DNA from: Rhizobium sp. Leaf453
Lineage (GTDB): Bacteria > Pseudomonadota > Alphaproteobacteria > Rhizobiales > Rhizobiaceae
DNA length: 64,000 bases
Assembly (NCBI RefSeq): GCF_001425605.1
Contig: NZ_LMRG01000023.1
Location: 536,291-600,290, forward strand
Reading direction: 5' to 3'
Part shown: in pieces, positions 47,707 through 55,133 of the stretch
Numbering within the stretch: position 1 is the first letter of the stretch
Layout of the letters: each line of letters begins with the position of its first letter
Translations under genes and position numbers: made by a program
Notes under the pieces: generated by a model
The model's input: only the letters and a program-made list of their open reading frames with translations
What the model was told of the DNA's origin: nothing
Database searches by the model: none

Positions 47707-47970
47707 CTAAACAGCCGTCACACGGTTGACGATCTCAGCAACGCCCTGGACCGAGATTGCAGCCTCGTAGGCTCTTTCGATCTCTTCTGTTGTCGGAACT
47801 GTGCCGTCGAGCATGATCGTATTTCCCTTGGAAACAACCGTGATATCGGACGCATCCAGACCGTCGACAAGGCTTAGCCGGTCTGCAACCCTCGTTTCGA
47901 GGTCAGCGTAGCCTTGCGGAAAAATCTCCTCCGGCGCCTTGCCGTGAAATGTCCGTTCCTTGAAAACCAT
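47707..47970 (-). CDS. Small BON-domain protein
   Basis: An 87-residue protein covering one BON domain: LETRVADRLSLVDGLDASDI, TVVSKGNTIMLDGTVPTTEE and IERAYEAAISVQGVAEIVNR. The DGTV and GV.EIVN features are typical. No signal peptide is present from the ATG at 47970, which has GGGAG 9 nt upstream. The upstream extension of the frame lacks a better start. BON domains bind phospholipid or potassium in other contexts; the role here is unknown. It abuts the lipoprotein gene convergently and is divergent from the His-rich peptide gene. Confidence 0.82.
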   Translation of the reverse strand: MVFKERTFHGKAPEEIFPQGYADLETRVADRLSLVDGLDASDITVVSKGNTIMLDGTVPTTEEIERAYEAAISVQGVAEIVNRVTAV

Positions 47971-48127
47971 GACAGCGTTCTCCCGCGTTGAATTCCACGT
48001 CACAACGCGTCTGAAACCGTTTTGTTCGGGCTTGTTCCATTCGAAACAACGCAGATAAGCGGGCCATGAGATTGTTGGGTCACTGGATGAGACGAACTCA
48101 TCAGCAACCAACAGAGGAGAAACCATC

Positions 48128-48397
48128 ATGCGCAAGGTCATCATTTCCGCCACTGTCGCCGTTATCGCAGCAGTTTCGTTTGCCGCTCCCTCACAGGCCG
48201 GCGGCTTCTCCATCGGCTTCGGCCACGGCCATCATGGCCACCATGGCCATCATCACGGCGGCAGCGTCTCGATCGGCTTCTATGATGGCGGTTACTACGG
48301 CGGCGGCTACTACGAGCCGTCCTGCTACATCAAGAAGGTGAAGCGCTGGGACAAGTGGGGTAACCTGCGCATCAAGAAGATCCGTATCTGCGATTGA
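48128..48397 (+). CDS. Small secreted His/Gly-rich protein
   Basis: An 89-residue protein. The signal peptide is MRKVIISATVAVIAAVSFAA with PSQA before cleavage. The mature start is a GHGHHGHHGHHHGG run with nine histidines in about 14 residues, then YDGGYYGGGYYEPS. The C-terminus is basic with two cysteines (CYIKKVKRWDKWGNLRIKK then IRIC). The SD is AGAGGAG, about 8 nt upstream. His-rich runs often bind nickel, zinc or copper (inference). Similar YGGGYY proteins are common in rhizobia and unstudied. It stands alone, with a bidirectional terminator. Confidence 0.82.
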   Translation: MRKVIISATVAVIAAVSFAAPSQAGGFSIGFGHGHHGHHGHHHGGSVSIGFYDGGYYGGGYYEPSCYIKKVKRWDKWGNLRIKKIRICD

Positions 48398-48417
48398 TCT
48401 TCCCATTTCCCTGAAAC

Positions 48418-48449
48418 AAAAAACCGGCCGTTCGCGCAGCCGGTTTTTT
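48418..48449. terminator. Bidirectional intrinsic terminator
   Basis: AAAAAACCGGC and GCCGGTTTTTT flank a loop that contains a small CG-TTCG-CG stem. It has A- and T-runs on both sides. It serves the His-rich peptide gene on the plus strand and hemF (stop at 48468) on the minus strand. Confidence 0.9.
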
Positions 48450-48467
48450 CGTTTGAGCAGAGGGCAG

Positions 48468-49379
48468 TCAGGGCCAGCGAACGACCGGCGGCATTGACGA
48501 CAGGATGGAATTGACGTTGCCACCGGTCTTCAGGCCGAAGATCGTGCCCCGGTCATAGAGCAGGTTGAACTCGACATAACGGCCACGGCGCACCAGCTGC
48601 TCGTCGCGGTCCTCTTCCGTCCAAGGATTGTTGAAGTTGGCGCGCACGATCTTCGGATAGACCATGCTGAAGGCCTTGCCCACATCTTGGGTGAAGGCGA
48701 AGTCGGCATCCCAACCGCCTTTTTCCTCGCCCGAATGCTGCCAGTCGAAGAAGATGCCACCCGTGCCGCGCGGTTCGTTGCGGTGCTTCAAAAAGAAATA
48801 CTCATCGCACCAGTCCTTGAAGCGCGGATAGTCGGCGACCGGATGGCGGCGGCAGGCGATTTCCATGCCTTTGTGGAAGAGAAGCGTATCGGGATCGACC
48901 TGGGTGCGGCGACGGTCGAGCACCGGCGTCAGGTCGGCACCGCCGCCGAACCAATGGCTTGTGGTGACGACCATGCGGGTGTTCATGTGAACGGCAGGGA
49001 CGTTTGGATTGACGGGGTGGGCGATCAGCGAGATGCCGGAAGCCCAGAAGCGCGGGTCTTCATTCGCGCCGGGTATCTGGCCGCGGAATTCCGGCGAGAA
49101 TTCGCCATACACAGTCGACGTGTGCACGCCGACCTTTTCGAAGACGCGGCCTTCCATCATCGACATGCGTCCGCCGCCACCGGCACCTTCGTCCCGGCTC
49201 CAGTCCGTGCCGACGAAACGACCGGGTTCGCGATCGGACAGCGGGCCGGTCAGTTCGTCCTCTAGCGTCTCGAATGCGGAGCAGATGCCGGTACGCAACG
49301 TCTCAAACCAGGCTTTCGCCTTCGATTTCTTTTCCTCTATGTCCGCGGGCAATCCCTGCGGCAGGTCTGGTCGTTCCAT
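48468..49379 (-). CDS. hemF: Oxygen-dependent coproporphyrinogen III oxidase
   Basis: A 303-residue cytosolic heme-synthesis enzyme that decarboxylates coproporphyrinogen III with O2. Conserved blocks are [62 protein letters not shown] and [19 protein letters not shown]. Length is normal. AGGAATACGCCT stands before the ATG. No FNR- or Irr-like box was recognised upstream. It requires oxygen, consistent with an aerobic lifestyle that also uses the bc1 complex encoded 8 kb away. Confidence 0.97.
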   Translation of the reverse strand: MERPDLPQGLPADIEEKKSKAKAWFETLRTGICSAFETLEDELTGPLSDREPGRFVGTDWSRDEGAGGGGRMSMMEGRVFEKVGVHTSTVYGEFSPEFRGQIPGANEDPRFWASGISLIAHPVNPNVPAVHMNTRMVVTTSHWFGGGADLTPVLDRRRTQVDPDTLLFHKGMEIACRRHPVADYPRFKDWCDEYFFLKHRNEPRGTGGIFFDWQHSGEEKGGWDADFAFTQDVGKAFSMVYPKIVRANFNNPWTEEDRDEQLVRRGRYVEFNLLYDRGTIFGLKTGGNVNSILSSMPPVVRWP

Positions 49380-49588
49380 AGGCGTATTCCTGTTATTCAG
49401 TGCTGGAAGCGGCCGTAACAGCGCGCTTCGCGTTCGGGTTGACCTCTCACATTTCTGCCTTCGTTGGCAACGGCCGACTGGTAGTTCGGTCGTTGTGTCA
49501 CAGGAACCGGAGCCGAATTTCCGACTCGCAAATGCAGGAATATCTCCCTATCTTGGCGCAAGAGGCTCCACTGATGAAAGGTGAGCTC

Positions 49589-49849
49589 ATGGCGAGAATA
49601 CCCGCAGGACCACCGCTGGACGGGCTGAAGCGGCAGATCGACCGGCACCGCAACGGCACCGCGCGGGGTGGCGATAGCCTGTTTGTGCGCGAGACCTTTC
49701 GGCTCGACCGCGGCGATGCGCGTCAGAAGGCGAAAGAGTGGTTCGATGCCTGGCCGAAAGCGGCCTACTGGACCGAGGTGGAAAGCTGGCGGCAGCTCGA
49801 TGGCGACCAGATCGAGTTTACCATGCGGCGCCTGCCAACCGCCGATTGA
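49589..49849 (+). CDS. Small conserved-looking hypothetical protein
   Basis: An 86-residue basic protein with no signal or membrane segment. It reads ARIPAGPPLDGLKRQIDRHR, then GDSLFVRETFRLDRGDARQK, AKEWFDAWPKAAYWTEVESW and a C-terminal QIEFTMRRLPTAD. The ATG at 49589 has AAGGTGAG 5 nt upstream; an ATG at 49574 is possible. Coding character is good, with a compact alpha/beta look. I do not recognise the family. It sits between divergent hemF and an MFS gene that may share its promoter. Confidence 0.65.
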   Translation: MARIPAGPPLDGLKRQIDRHRNGTARGGDSLFVRETFRLDRGDARQKAKEWFDAWPKAAYWTEVESWRQLDGDQIEFTMRRLPTAD

Positions 49850-49939
49850 GCTTTCCCGCCTTGCCTTCGCATGGGGCCGCGCCATAGTGATGGCGTCCAT
49901 TCCCTGCTCGATTCGAGCCTCTCTTCCCAAAGTCACCGC

Positions 49940-51145
49940 ATGACCGTTTCGCGCCCGGTAATCCTGCGTTCCGTCGTCGTCCTGTCGATCACGCAGATCA
50001 TCGCTTGGGGCGCGATGTTCATGGCGATTTCCGTGACCGGCGAGGCGATGGCTGCAGACCTGCGGCTCAGTCGAGGCACCATTTTCCTCGGGCCAACGGT
50101 GATGCTGGTGGTGATGGGCCTTTGCTCTCCGTTGACAGGACGGCTTTACCGGCGATACGGCGCTCGGCTCGTCCTTGCCGGTGGTTCAGTGCTGGCGGCG
50201 CCCGGTCTGTTGCTATTGGCTGCTTCCAATGGTGCCGAACTGTATTTCGCGGCCTGGGCTATCCTCGGCATCGCCGGTGCAGCGTGCCTCACCACATCGG
50301 CGCATGTGTTTCTGGCTGAACTGGCGGGCGAGGGTGCCCGGCGGGCAATCGGCGCGCAGATGTTGTTCATGGCGCTGGCGCCCAGCTTGTCTTGGCCGGT
50401 CACCGGATTTCTGCAGTCGGAGTTTGGCTGGCGTGGCGTGTCGATCATCTATGGTTTCCTGATGCTGCTCGTGTGCTTGCCTCTGCATTTTTTCGCCTTG
50501 CCGAAACCAGGCCGTCCGTCCTGTGAGAACCCAGTGGAAAAAACCGCGCCGGTGCATGGCGGACAGGGACGTCGGATCATTTTCCTCATCACGGCGGCAA
50601 TCGCGCTCAACGGCTTCGTTACCTGGGGTTTTCAGCTGGTGATCATCGACCTGTTCCGCGGTTTCGGTGTTGCCGAGTATCTGGCTGTCGGCTTCGGGTC
50701 GGCCATCGGTATAGTCCAGATGTCGGCCCGGCTGTTCGATTTTCTCGGCGGCAATCGTTGGAACGGGCTGACCACCAGTTTGGCAGCGGCGGCCGTCATG
50801 CCGCTGTGTCTGCTGGTTCTGGCGTTCGGTGGCGGCGCCGAATGGTCGATCCTTCTGTTCCTGTTGCTCTACGGTCTGTCGAGCGGTGCCATGTCCGTCG
50901 GCCGGGCGACGATGCCTCTGGTGTTTTTCGCGCCAGCGGACTACGCCGTTGTCGCTGCGCGCTTGGCCCTGCCGCTCAATCTCGCCTTTGCTGCGGCTCC
51001 ACCCTTCTTCACGATGGTGCTCAGCGCCTATGGTAATCGTGCCGCTCTGGCGTTTGCGTTGCTCTGCGCGCTCGGCACGCTTGTCAGCATGCTGGCTTTG
51101 AGCCGGCTGGCGCGTGCGGATAAGGGAACGGTATCGTCGCGTTGA
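49940..51145 (+). CDS. MFS transporter
   Basis: A 401-residue membrane protein with 12 predicted helices. It starts ILRSVVVLSITQIIAWGAMF, followed by LCSPLTGRLYRRYGARLVLA (MFS loop 2-3). The central cytosolic loop is about 190-215 and the second half begins IIFLITAAIALNGFVTWGFQ. It resembles the monocarboxylate/oxalate-like MFS branch, but the substrate is unknown. The ATG at 49940 has no good SD; upstream in-frame ATGs begin in non-homologous sequence. It is convergent to soxR with a 12-nt gap. Confidence 0.86.
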   Translation: MTVSRPVILRSVVVLSITQIIAWGAMFMAISVTGEAMAADLRLSRGTIFLGPTVMLVVMGLCSPLTGRLYRRYGARLVLAGGSVLAAPGLLLLAASNGAELYFAAWAILGIAGAACLTTSAHVFLAELAGEGARRAIGAQMLFMALAPSLSWPVTGFLQSEFGWRGVSIIYGFLMLLVCLPLHFFALPKPGRPSCENPVEKTAPVHGGQGRRIIFLITAAIALNGFVTWGFQLVIIDLFRGFGVAEYLAVGFGSAIGIVQMSARLFDFLGGNRWNGLTTSLAAAAVMPLCLLVLAFGGGAEWSILLFLLLYGLSSGAMSVGRATMPLVFFAPADYAVVAARLALPLNLAFAAAPPFFTMVLSAYGNRAALAFALLCALGTLVSMLALSRLARADKGTVSSR

Positions 51146-51157
51146 CGACTCCGAAAT

Positions 51158-51628
51158 CTATTCTTCCGGATGTTCGATCAGGTAGGCGCCGTTCCCTTTT
51201 TCCGACAGGGTGTCATAGGGATTGCGCAGCGGACAGTCGCTCATCGACAGACAGCCGCAGCCGATGCAGGACGTCAGCTGGTCGCGCAGGGCCGTCAGCT
51301 TGGCGATTCGTTCGTTGAGATCCGCCTTCCAATTCCGCGACAGACGCTCCCAATCGCGCGCCATCAAGGGGCGGTCGCTGGGCAGGGAGGAGAGCGTCTT
51401 CTGGATATCGGCGAGCGGGATGCCGGTGCGCTGGGCGATCTTGATCACGGCGATGCGGCGCAGCACGCTGCGCGGATAGCGGCGCTGGTTTCCCTGGCTG
51501 CGCATGCTTTTGATCAGCCCCTTGGTTTCATAAAAATGCAGCGTCGAAACCGCGACCCCGCTGCGGGTGGCGACTTCTCCAACGCTCAATTCACGGCGCA
51601 GATTTTCAGAATGATTTTTTTCCGTCAC
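51158..51628 (-). CDS. soxR: SoxR, redox-sensitive MerR-type activator
   Basis: A 156-residue regulator. The MerR HTH is [20 protein letters not shown], followed by [20 protein letters not shown]. The [2Fe-2S] cluster cysteines are C121, C124, C126 and C132 in [12 protein letters not shown], the exact SoxR pattern. The GTG at 51628 (GAGGT 8 nt upstream) is preferred to a TTG at 51643, which lies inside the SoxR box. In non-enteric bacteria SoxR responds to redox-cycling compounds and controls a few nearby oxidoreductase or efflux genes. The divergent FMN reductase is the obvious target here. Confidence 0.95.
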   Translation of the reverse strand: MTEKNHSENLRRELSVGEVATRSGVAVSTLHFYETKGLIKSMRSQGNQRRYPRSVLRRIAVIKIAQRTGIPLADIQKTLSSLPSDRPLMARDWERLSRNWKADLNERIAKLTALRDQLTSCIGCGCLSMSDCPLRNPYDTLSEKGNGAYLIEHPEE

Positions 51629-51633
51629 TCGGC

Positions 51634-51664
51634 TTGACCTCAACTTTAGTTGAGGTTTTATAAC
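51634..51664 (+). promoter_or_regulatory. SoxR-controlled promoter with embedded SoxR box
   Basis: ACCTCAACT-TT-AGTTGAGGT (51637-51656) is a perfect 20-bp inverted repeat matching the SoxR-box pattern. It sits between TTGACC (-35, 51634-51639) and TATAAC (-10, 51659-51664), whose spacing is 19 bp, the over-long spacer typical of MerR-family-activated promoters. It points at the FMN reductase gene. Confidence 0.92.
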
Positions 51665-51702
51665 ATGGGCTCCATCGGATCAGCAACGGAGCTCGCATAC
51701 GC

Positions 51703-52272
51703 ATGAACGAGAAATTGACCATCGCCGTCGTCTACGGCAGCGCCCGCCAGGGTCGCTTCTGCGAAACCGTCGTCAACTGGGCGCTGACGGAACTCTGGGC
51801 CGAAAGCGGCTTCCGGGTGACGCTGATCGATCCGCTGCAGCTCAAGAACGCCAGCGAGAACCCCGCGGAAAACGAGGCTTCGCTGGAAGACAGGATCGCC
51901 GAGGCCGATGCGTTCATCGTCGTGACACCGGAATACAATCACGGCTATCCGGCAGCGCTCAAGGAACTGATCGACAGCACATATGAGCCTTGGCATGCCA
52001 AGCCCGTTGGCTTCATTTCCTATGGTGGTATCTCCGGCGGCCTGCGCGCCGTCGAACAGTTGCGACAGGTCTTTGCCGAACTGCACGCCGTCACCATCCG
52101 CGACAGTGTCAGCTTCTCCAACGTCTGGGCGCAGTTCGATAGCGCCGGCAATCCTTTCAAGGCGGCGGAAGCCAAGGCCGGTCTGCAGGTCATGCTGCGG
52201 CGGCTGAAATGGTGGGCGAGGGCGCTCAAAACCGCCCGGGGCGAAAACGCCTATGGAAACGTTGCCGCGTGA
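51703..52272 (+). CDS. NADPH-dependent FMN reductase family protein
   Basis: A 189-residue flavodoxin-fold oxidoreductase. The FMN phosphate loop is VYGSARQGRFCE at about 10-21 and the isoalloxazine loop is VVTPEYNHGYPAALKELID, followed by GFISYGGISGGLRAVEQLRQ. The family reduces FMN, quinones or azo dyes with NAD(P)H. The promoter directly upstream is SoxR-type, so the protein probably counters redox-cycling compounds. GGAG lies about 12 nt before the ATG. It is convergent to trmL with a 15-nt gap. Confidence 0.92.
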   Translation: MNEKLTIAVVYGSARQGRFCETVVNWALTELWAESGFRVTLIDPLQLKNASENPAENEASLEDRIAEADAFIVVTPEYNHGYPAALKELIDSTYEPWHAKPVGFISYGGISGGLRAVEQLRQVFAELHAVTIRDSVSFSNVWAQFDSAGNPFKAAEAKAGLQVMLRRLKWWARALKTARGENAYGNVAA

Positions 52273-52287
52273 CGGACGCTTTCGGCT

Positions 52288-52752
52288 TCAGAGCGTGATC
52301 TTGCGGATCGCCTCACCGGATATCATCGCCACGGACATCGCGACATTCAGCGAGCGCTGGCCCTCGACCATCGGCACGATGATGCGTGCGTCAGCCCGTT
52401 CGTGCACGTGGTCGGGTACGCCGGCGCTTTCGCGTCCGAACAGAAGCGTATCTCCAGGCTGGAAGACAAAGCGCGTGTAGGGCTCGGCGGCCTTGGTCGA
52501 GGCCAGCACCAGCCGCCGTCCTGCCGCGCGTCTTGTTTCCTCGAATCGCTCCCAGTTCACGTGCCGTGTCAGCGTGGCGGCGGCGATGTAATCCATGCCA
52601 GCCCGTTTCAGGTTCTTGTCGGAAAGATCGAAACCCGCCGGTTCGATAATGTCGACGGCGAGGCCGAGGCAGGCGGCAAGGCGCAGGATCGTGCCGGTAT
52701 TGCCGGGAATGTCGGGCTGGTAAAGCGCGATGCGAAGCGGATGCAAGGACAT
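52288..52752 (-). CDS. trmL: tRNA (cytidine/uridine(34)-2'-O)-methyltransferase
   Basis: A 154-residue SPOUT methyltransferase modifying the wobble base of leucine tRNAs. It begins RIALYQPDIPGNTGTILRLA and contains LLFGRESAGVPDHV and IIVPMVEGQRSLNVAMSVAM, the SAM-binding trefoil-knot motifs of TrmL. Length is normal (about 155). The ATG at 52752 starts the family-like N-terminus; the frame extends to 52779 without support. The SD is weak. It is divergent from the ABC exporter genes. Confidence 0.94.
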   Translation of the reverse strand: MSLHPLRIALYQPDIPGNTGTILRLAACLGLAVDIIEPAGFDLSDKNLKRAGMDYIAAATLTRHVNWERFEETRRAAGRRLVLASTKAAEPYTRFVFQPGDTLLFGRESAGVPDHVHERADARIIVPMVEGQRSLNVAMSVAMISGEAIRKITL

Positions 52753-53143
52753 ATCAACGGCTCGAATGGAGAGGATCAATGCCCGTAATCAATCTGTGCC
52801 GTTCTGGCAACAGAAAGCGTCCGCCACCTGAAATGATGAAAAAAGTGGCTGCGACAATCTGGCATATCGGCGCAAAAGATTCTAAGTCTTTCACATCTTC
52901 AACGCGAACCGACGGAGGCATGCATGGATACCATTATGATCATCAGCCTCCAGGCTGTGTCCCCAGTCCGTATGGACTGACCGGTTCGCGCTTTTCCTTT
53001 ATTGGCTTGTCCGCGCACGACCGACCGCTTTCCGGCCGAATACGTCTTGTGCGCAAGAATGGCGTTTTCCCGGCTAAAACTTCGATACGATGAATGCGGG
53101 GCTGCCCGCCTTCCTTCTTAAGGTTTCCTGAAGGAGCTAGACT
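52753..53143. other. Non-coding region between trmL and the first ABC exporter gene
   Basis: This 391-bp stretch separates two divergent genes. It contains a short inverted repeat AGTCC-GTAT-GGACT (about 52967-52980) and an AT-rich section near 52830-52890. One open frame of 104 codons crosses it but has no SD and no recognisable content. Promoters for both flanking genes are expected here; none could be assigned. Confidence 0.45.
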
Positions 53144-54997
53144 ATGTTCGGCTGGTTTGAATCCCGCCTTAATCCCTATCCCACCGAGGAACCGAAGGTT
53201 CCGCCGCAGGGACTGTTCGCCTTCTGCTGGCACTATACCAAGCCGGCGGCACCCTGGCTCTTGACCATGTCGATCTGCACCATGCTGATCGCCGTCGGCG
53301 AAGTGGCGCTGTTCCAGTTTCTCGGCAACGTCGTCGACTGGCTGTCCTCGGCCCAGAAGGAAACCTTCCTTGAGAGCGAGGGGACGCGCCTGTTCTGGAT
53401 GGGGGCACTCATCCTGATCGGCCTGCCGGCGCTGGTGACGTTCGATTCGATCATCATGCACCAGGTATTGCTTGGCAATTATCCGATGATCGCGCGCTGG
53501 CAGATGCACCGTTACCTGCTGCGCCAAGGCATGACCTTCTTCGCCAACGAGTTTGCCGGCCGCGTTGCCACCAAGGTGATGCAGACGTCGCTCGCCGTGC
53601 GCGAAACGGTGATGAAGATCCTCGACGTCTTCGTCTATGTCGTCAGCTACTTCATCTCGATGCTGGTGGTCGTGGCTGCCGCTGACTGGCGGCTGCTGGC
53701 TCCGCTGGTCATCTGGATCGCCATCTATGTCTCGATCGTCAGCTATTTCGTGCCGCGCCTGCGCAAGATTTCCAAGGATCAGGCCGATGCGCGCTCGATG
53801 ATGACGGGCCGGGTCGTCGACAGCTACACCAATATCTCGACCGTCAAGCTGTTCTCGCATGCCGGCCGCGAGGAGGTCTATGCCAAGGAAAGCATGGATG
53901 TCTTCCTGCAGACCGTGCACCGGCAGATGCGCAAGGTGACGATGTTCCATGCGCTCGTCTATGCCAACAACTGCATCGCGCTCTTTGCGATCTCGGCGCT
54001 CGGCATCTATTTCTGGATGACCAGCGGCATGTCGGTCGGCTCGATCGCCATTGCGGTATCGCTTGCCATGCGCATCAACGGCATGTCGCAATGGGTGATG
54101 TGGGAAGTCTCGGCCTTGTTCGAAAACATCGGCACCGTCTATGACGGCATGAGCATGATGACCAAGGCGCACGACATTGTCGACAACGATGATGCAAAGG
54201 CGCTGAAGGCGTCTGAGGGTGCGATCGCGTTTGAAAACATCCGCTTCCACTACGGCAAGAACAAGGGCGTGATCGACAATCTCTCGCTTTCCATCAAGCC
54301 GGGCGAGAAGATCGGCCTTGTCGGACGTTCCGGTGCCGGCAAGACAACGCTGATGAACGTGTTGTTGCGCTTCTACGATCTCGAAGGCGGGGCGATCCGG
54401 ATCGACGGGCAGGATATTTCTGCGGTGACGCAGGACAGCCTGCGCGGGCAGATCGGTGTGGTGACGCAGGATACGTCGCTGCTCCACCGCTCGATCCGCG
54501 ACAACATCGCCTACGGCCATCCAGAAGCGACCGATGCTGAGATCACGGCGGCCGCCAAACGGGCCAATGCCTGGGACTTCATCGAGCAACTCGAGGATAA
54601 CCAGGGCCGCAGGGGGCTGGACGCACAGGTCGGCGAACGGGGCGTCAAGCTCTCCGGCGGCCAGCGCCAGCGGATCGCGATCGCCCGTGTCTTCCTGAAG
54701 GACGCGCCGATCCTGATCCTCGACGAGGCGACCTCGGCGCTCGATTCGGAAGTGGAAGCCGCGATCCAGGAAAACCTGTTCGCGCTGATGGCAGGCAAGA
54801 CGGTGATCGCCATTGCCCACCGCCTGTCGACGCTGACCGAAATGGACCGGCTGGTCATCCTCGAATCCGGCAAGATCGTCGAGACCGGCAGCCATGCCGA
54901 ACTGATCGCGCGCCGAGGCCTTTATGCCGATCTCTGGTCACGCCAGTCCGGGGGATTCCTGGCCGATGATCAGGAAAAGGAAGAGGCTGCGGAGTAA
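53144..54997 (+). CDS. ABC exporter, fused permease-ATPase (first of two)
   Basis: A 617-residue half-transporter. Six membrane helices (about 35-330) precede an ATPase domain (about 360-600). Walker A is GRSGAGKTT, the signature is LSGGQRQRIAIARVF, Walker B is ILILDEATSALDSE, and the H-loop is AIAHRLSTL. The family includes lipid, drug and peptide exporters (MsbA/LmrA-like). AAGGAG precedes the ATG by about 8 nt. The second exporter follows after a terminator, so they may be separately regulated paralogues acting as homodimers or as a heterodimer. The substrate is unknown. Confidence 0.92.
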   Translation: MFGWFESRLNPYPTEEPKVPPQGLFAFCWHYTKPAAPWLLTMSICTMLIAVGEVALFQFLGNVVDWLSSAQKETFLESEGTRLFWMGALILIGLPALVTFDSIIMHQVLLGNYPMIARWQMHRYLLRQGMTFFANEFAGRVATKVMQTSLAVRETVMKILDVFVYVVSYFISMLVVVAAADWRLLAPLVIWIAIYVSIVSYFVPRLRKISKDQADARSMMTGRVVDSYTNISTVKLFSHAGREEVYAKESMDVFLQTVHRQMRKVTMFHALVYANNCIALFAISALGIYFWMTSGMSVGSIAIAVSLAMRINGMSQWVMWEVSALFENIGTVYDGMSMMTKAHDIVDNDDAKALKASEGAIAFENIRFHYGKNKGVIDNLSLSIKPGEKIGLVGRSGAGKTTLMNVLLRFYDLEGGAIRIDGQDISAVTQDSLRGQIGVVTQDTSLLHRSIRDNIAYGHPEATDAEITAAAKRANAWDFIEQLEDNQGRRGLDAQVGERGVKLSGGQRQRIAIARVFLKDAPILILDEATSALDSEVEAAIQENLFALMAGKTVIAIAHRLSTLTEMDRLVILESGKIVETGSHAELIARRGLYADLWSRQSGGFLADDQEKEEAAE

Positions 54998-55002
54998 AAC
55001 TT

Positions 55003-55037
55003 ACGCCCTCCCTGCCAGATGCGGGGAGGGCGTTTTT
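55003..55037 (+). terminator. Intrinsic terminator between the two ABC exporter genes
   Basis: ACGCCCTCCC and GGGAGGGCGT form a 10-bp perfect stem with an 11-nt loop, followed by TTTT. It starts 5 nt after the first exporter stop. Confidence 0.88.
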
Positions 55038-55133
55038 CTGACACGGATCACCGTCGATCCGCATTGCCAATTTGTAATCTCGCGCGCCAACATTTTGCAT
55101 TGCCGCATTTCCCCCAAGGCCTATATCTGAGCC

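Noticed and set aside
52779-53093. A 104-codon frame between trmL and the ABC exporter
   Set aside because: No SD and no recognisable protein feature; more likely leader sequence.
52943-54895. A 650-codon open frame antisense to the first ABC exporter
   Set aside because: Its composition (Asp/His/Arg-rich, low complexity) is typical of reverse-strand translation; the exporter has all catalytic motifs.
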